Source: an uncultured Pelagibacteraceae bacterium (GTDB taxonomy: Bacteria; Pseudomonadota; Alphaproteobacteria; Pelagibacterales; Pelagibacteraceae). Taken from it: a DNA stretch of 64,000 bases. This document shows, piece by piece, positions 62,053 to 64,000 of the stretch. The DNA lies in contig CACOSS010000002.1 in NCBI GenBank assembly GCA_902629955.1, forward strand, positions 47,103-111,102, in the 5' to 3' direction. The stretch's first letter is position 1, and the number at the start of each line of letters is the position of its first letter. A program made the position numbers and the translations under genes. The notes below the pieces were generated by a model, which was not told the DNA's origin, searched no databases, and was given only the letters and a program-made list of their open reading frames with translations.

Positions 62053-62947
62053 CCTTTAAAATCCATTCAAGTAACATTGAAAAACTTATTCCTTTAAAAG
62101 CAGCGATTTCTGGAACTAAAGATAGTTTTGTCATTCCTGGTTGAGTATTTAATTCTAATAAATAAAATTTATTATTAAAAAACTTAAAATCAGATCTAGT
62201 TACCCCCCTGCAATTTAAAAGCTTGTGTACTTTTAAGGATATGTTCATAACTTTGTTGTAATTTTTTTTTGATAAACTTACTGGAATTATATGTTCTGTT
62301 TTAGAATTAGAATTATATTTTGCCTTATAATCATAGAATTTTCTCTTTGGTTTAAGCTCAATCACGCCAAGTTTTTTATCTCCCAAAATAGCAGCTTGCA
62401 TTTCTCTGCCACCTATATACTCCTCTATAAGAATTTCTTTGTATTTTTTTAATTTAGTTAAATTTTTTTTTAAATTTTTTTCGTTACAAATAAAAACATC
62501 TACACTGGATCCTTCATTAGTAGGTTTAATTACTACTGGAAAATTTAGTTTAGTTCTTATTTTTGCTCTTAATGAATTTAGATTTACAAAATTATTTTTC
62601 GCTACTATAAATTTTGGTGTAAGAATGTTGTTTTTAATAAATAATTTTTTTGAAGCTACTTTATTCATAGCTAATGCTGATGATAAAACTCCAGAATGTG
62701 TATACTTAATTTTATAAAACTCTAAAACTCTTTGAATATACCCGTCCTCTCCAAATCTACCATGGAGTGCATTAAATATAATATCTGGTTTAAAAGATTT
62801 TAACTTTTTCTCAAAATCATTATTAATATCAGATTGAAGAACATTATATTTTTTTTTTAGTGTATTCATGACTTGTTTTGCTGTCTCGAGGCTAATTGGT
62901 CTTTCCTTTGAAATACCTCCTCCTATAATTAAAATTTTCTTTTTCAT
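62033..62947 (-). CDS. ddl: D-alanine-D-alanine ligase
   Basis: LHGRFGEDGYIQRVLEFYKIKYTHSGVLSSALAMNK, ELNTQPGMT. Confidence 0.96.
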   Translation of the reverse strand: MKKKILIIGGGISKERPISLETAKQVMNTLKKKYNVLQSDINNDFEKKLKSFKPDIIFNALHGRFGEDGYIQRVLEFYKIKYTHSGVLSSALAMNKVASKKLFIKNNILTPKFIVAKNNFVNLNSLRAKIRTKLNFPVVIKPTNEGSSVDVFICNEKNLKKNLTKLKKYKEILIEEYIGGREMQAAILGDKKLGVIELKPKRKFYDYKAKYNSNSKTEHIIPVSLSKKNYNKVMNISLKVHKLLNCRGVTRSDFKFFNNKFYLLELNTQPGMTKLSLVPEIAAFKGISFSMLLEWILKDASIKR

Positions 62948-63859
62948 TTACTTTATAATCTCTATTTCTGTTTCTAGTGTGACACCTGTTTTGGATTTTA
63001 CATTTTTTTTTATAAATTGAATTAGTTTAATCATGTCGTCGAAAGAAGCGTTACCTGTATTAACTAAAAAATTACAGTGTTTTTGCGAAATAGATGCCTC
63101 ACCAAAAGATGTATCTAGTGGAACAGATTTTTTTATTAATGACCAAACCTTTTCTGAAGATTGCTCTTTAGGGTTTTTAAAAGTACTTCCTCCTGTTTTA
63201 ATTTTTGAGGGTTGTGAAATATTTTTTTTATTTTTCAAAAAATTAATTTCATTTTCAATTTCTTCACTTTTTTTTTTCTTACCTTTAAAAGAGGCACTTA
63301 AATAAATATAATCTTTGTGTAAATCACTTTTTCTATATCCAAGATTAATCTGAGAACTAGGTATTGTTTTGATCAAACCATTTTTTTTATCTATTACTTG
63401 AACTGATAGCAATATATCTTTAAATTCTCTTCCATAACATCCAGAATTAATTTTTAATCCTCCACCTACCGTACCTGGTATGCAAGATAAAAATTCAAAA
63501 CCACCAATAGAATTTTTTAATGCAAAATCCGAAAGTTTTTTATCATTTACCCCAGCGCCTGCTACAATTATATTATTGGGCATAAGTGTAATATTTGAAA
63601 AATTTTTTCCTAGCTTAATTACAACACCATCAAATAATTTATCGTTTAGCAAAACATTAGATCCTGCACCTAAAACAAATATATTTATTTTATTGCCAAA
63701 ATTTTTTAGAAATTGTGCTAGTTCATCTAAAGTTTCTGGTTTAAAAAAAAATTTAGCAGCTCCTCCTATATTGAACCAATTGAGCTTTTTAAGACTATAG
63801 TTTGATAAAAACTTACTTTTAATATTTTTTGTAAAATAAGAAATTTCTTGATCTAACAT
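62948..63859 (-). CDS. murB: UDP-N-acetylenolpyruvoylglucosamine reductase
   Basis: FNIGGAAKFFFKPETLDEL, GAGSNVLLNDKLFDGVVIKL, GGTVGGGLKINSGCYG-like motif. Confidence 0.95.
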   Translation of the reverse strand: MLDQEISYFTKNIKSKFLSNYSLKKLNWFNIGGAAKFFFKPETLDELAQFLKNFGNKINIFVLGAGSNVLLNDKLFDGVVIKLGKNFSNITLMPNNIIVAGAGVNDKKLSDFALKNSIGGFEFLSCIPGTVGGGLKINSGCYGREFKDILLSVQVIDKKNGLIKTIPSSQINLGYRKSDLHKDYIYLSASFKGKKKKSEEIENEINFLKNKKNISQPSKIKTGGSTFKNPKEQSSEKVWSLIKKSVPLDTSFGEASISQKHCNFLVNTGNASFDDMIKLIQFIKKNVKSKTGVTLETEIEIIK

Positions 63860-64000
63860 TAATTAAATAATTATCTTTATAGTAAATTATATGAAAAATC
63901 TAATTTAAAAAAACAAATTATTTATTATTCTTAGAGAAATAAAGAATAAATAAAATAAATACAAAAATATTAAATTCTTTTTACGAGATAGAAATTTTTC

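Overview
AT-rich, densely packed bacterial chromosome segment, most likely a streamlined marine alphaproteobacterium (SAR11/Pelagibacterales-like; inferred from composition, gene order and a circularly permuted two-piece tmRNA). The left ~24 kb is a complete type IV pilus (T4P) locus: two major-type pilins, pilC, pilB, a lipoprotein secretin, pilP, pilO, a pilM-pilN fusion, prepilin peptidase, a giant PilY1-like adhesin, minor pilins and pilT. It is interleaved with a split partner-switching signalling module (two STAS proteins, an RsbW-like HATPase and a GAF-PP2C phosphatase). The rest is mainly housekeeping: msrB, rodA-mrdA-mreDCB, leuA-ilvC-ilvH-ilvB, miaA, degP, hflC/hflK, mrp, a carbamoyltransferase/SxtJ/DUF5989 trio, thyX, ssrA, bcp, fumC, asmA-like, uvrD, pepP, ligA, bamD, lpxC, ftsQ, ddl, murB. 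Main candidates for something new: (1) a 551-bp non-coding spacer just upstream of the pilMN-O-P-Q-B-C operon with seven perfect copies plus one degenerate copy of CTCTAACACAA/TTGTGTTAGAG, in three 21-bp-pitch pairs and overall convergent orientation, plus an 18-bp direct repeat; (2) a 235-aa protein at the ftsA position that looks like an FtsA SHS2 domain plus C-terminal amphipathic tail without the actin-like ATPase core, with no ftsZ between it and lpxC; (3) the partner-switching module built around the T4P locus; (4) an integrase-arm/AP2-like N-terminal domain on the PilMN fusion. No CRISPR array, transposase, integrase gene or tRNA was recognised. All family calls are from reading the sequence; no database searches were run.
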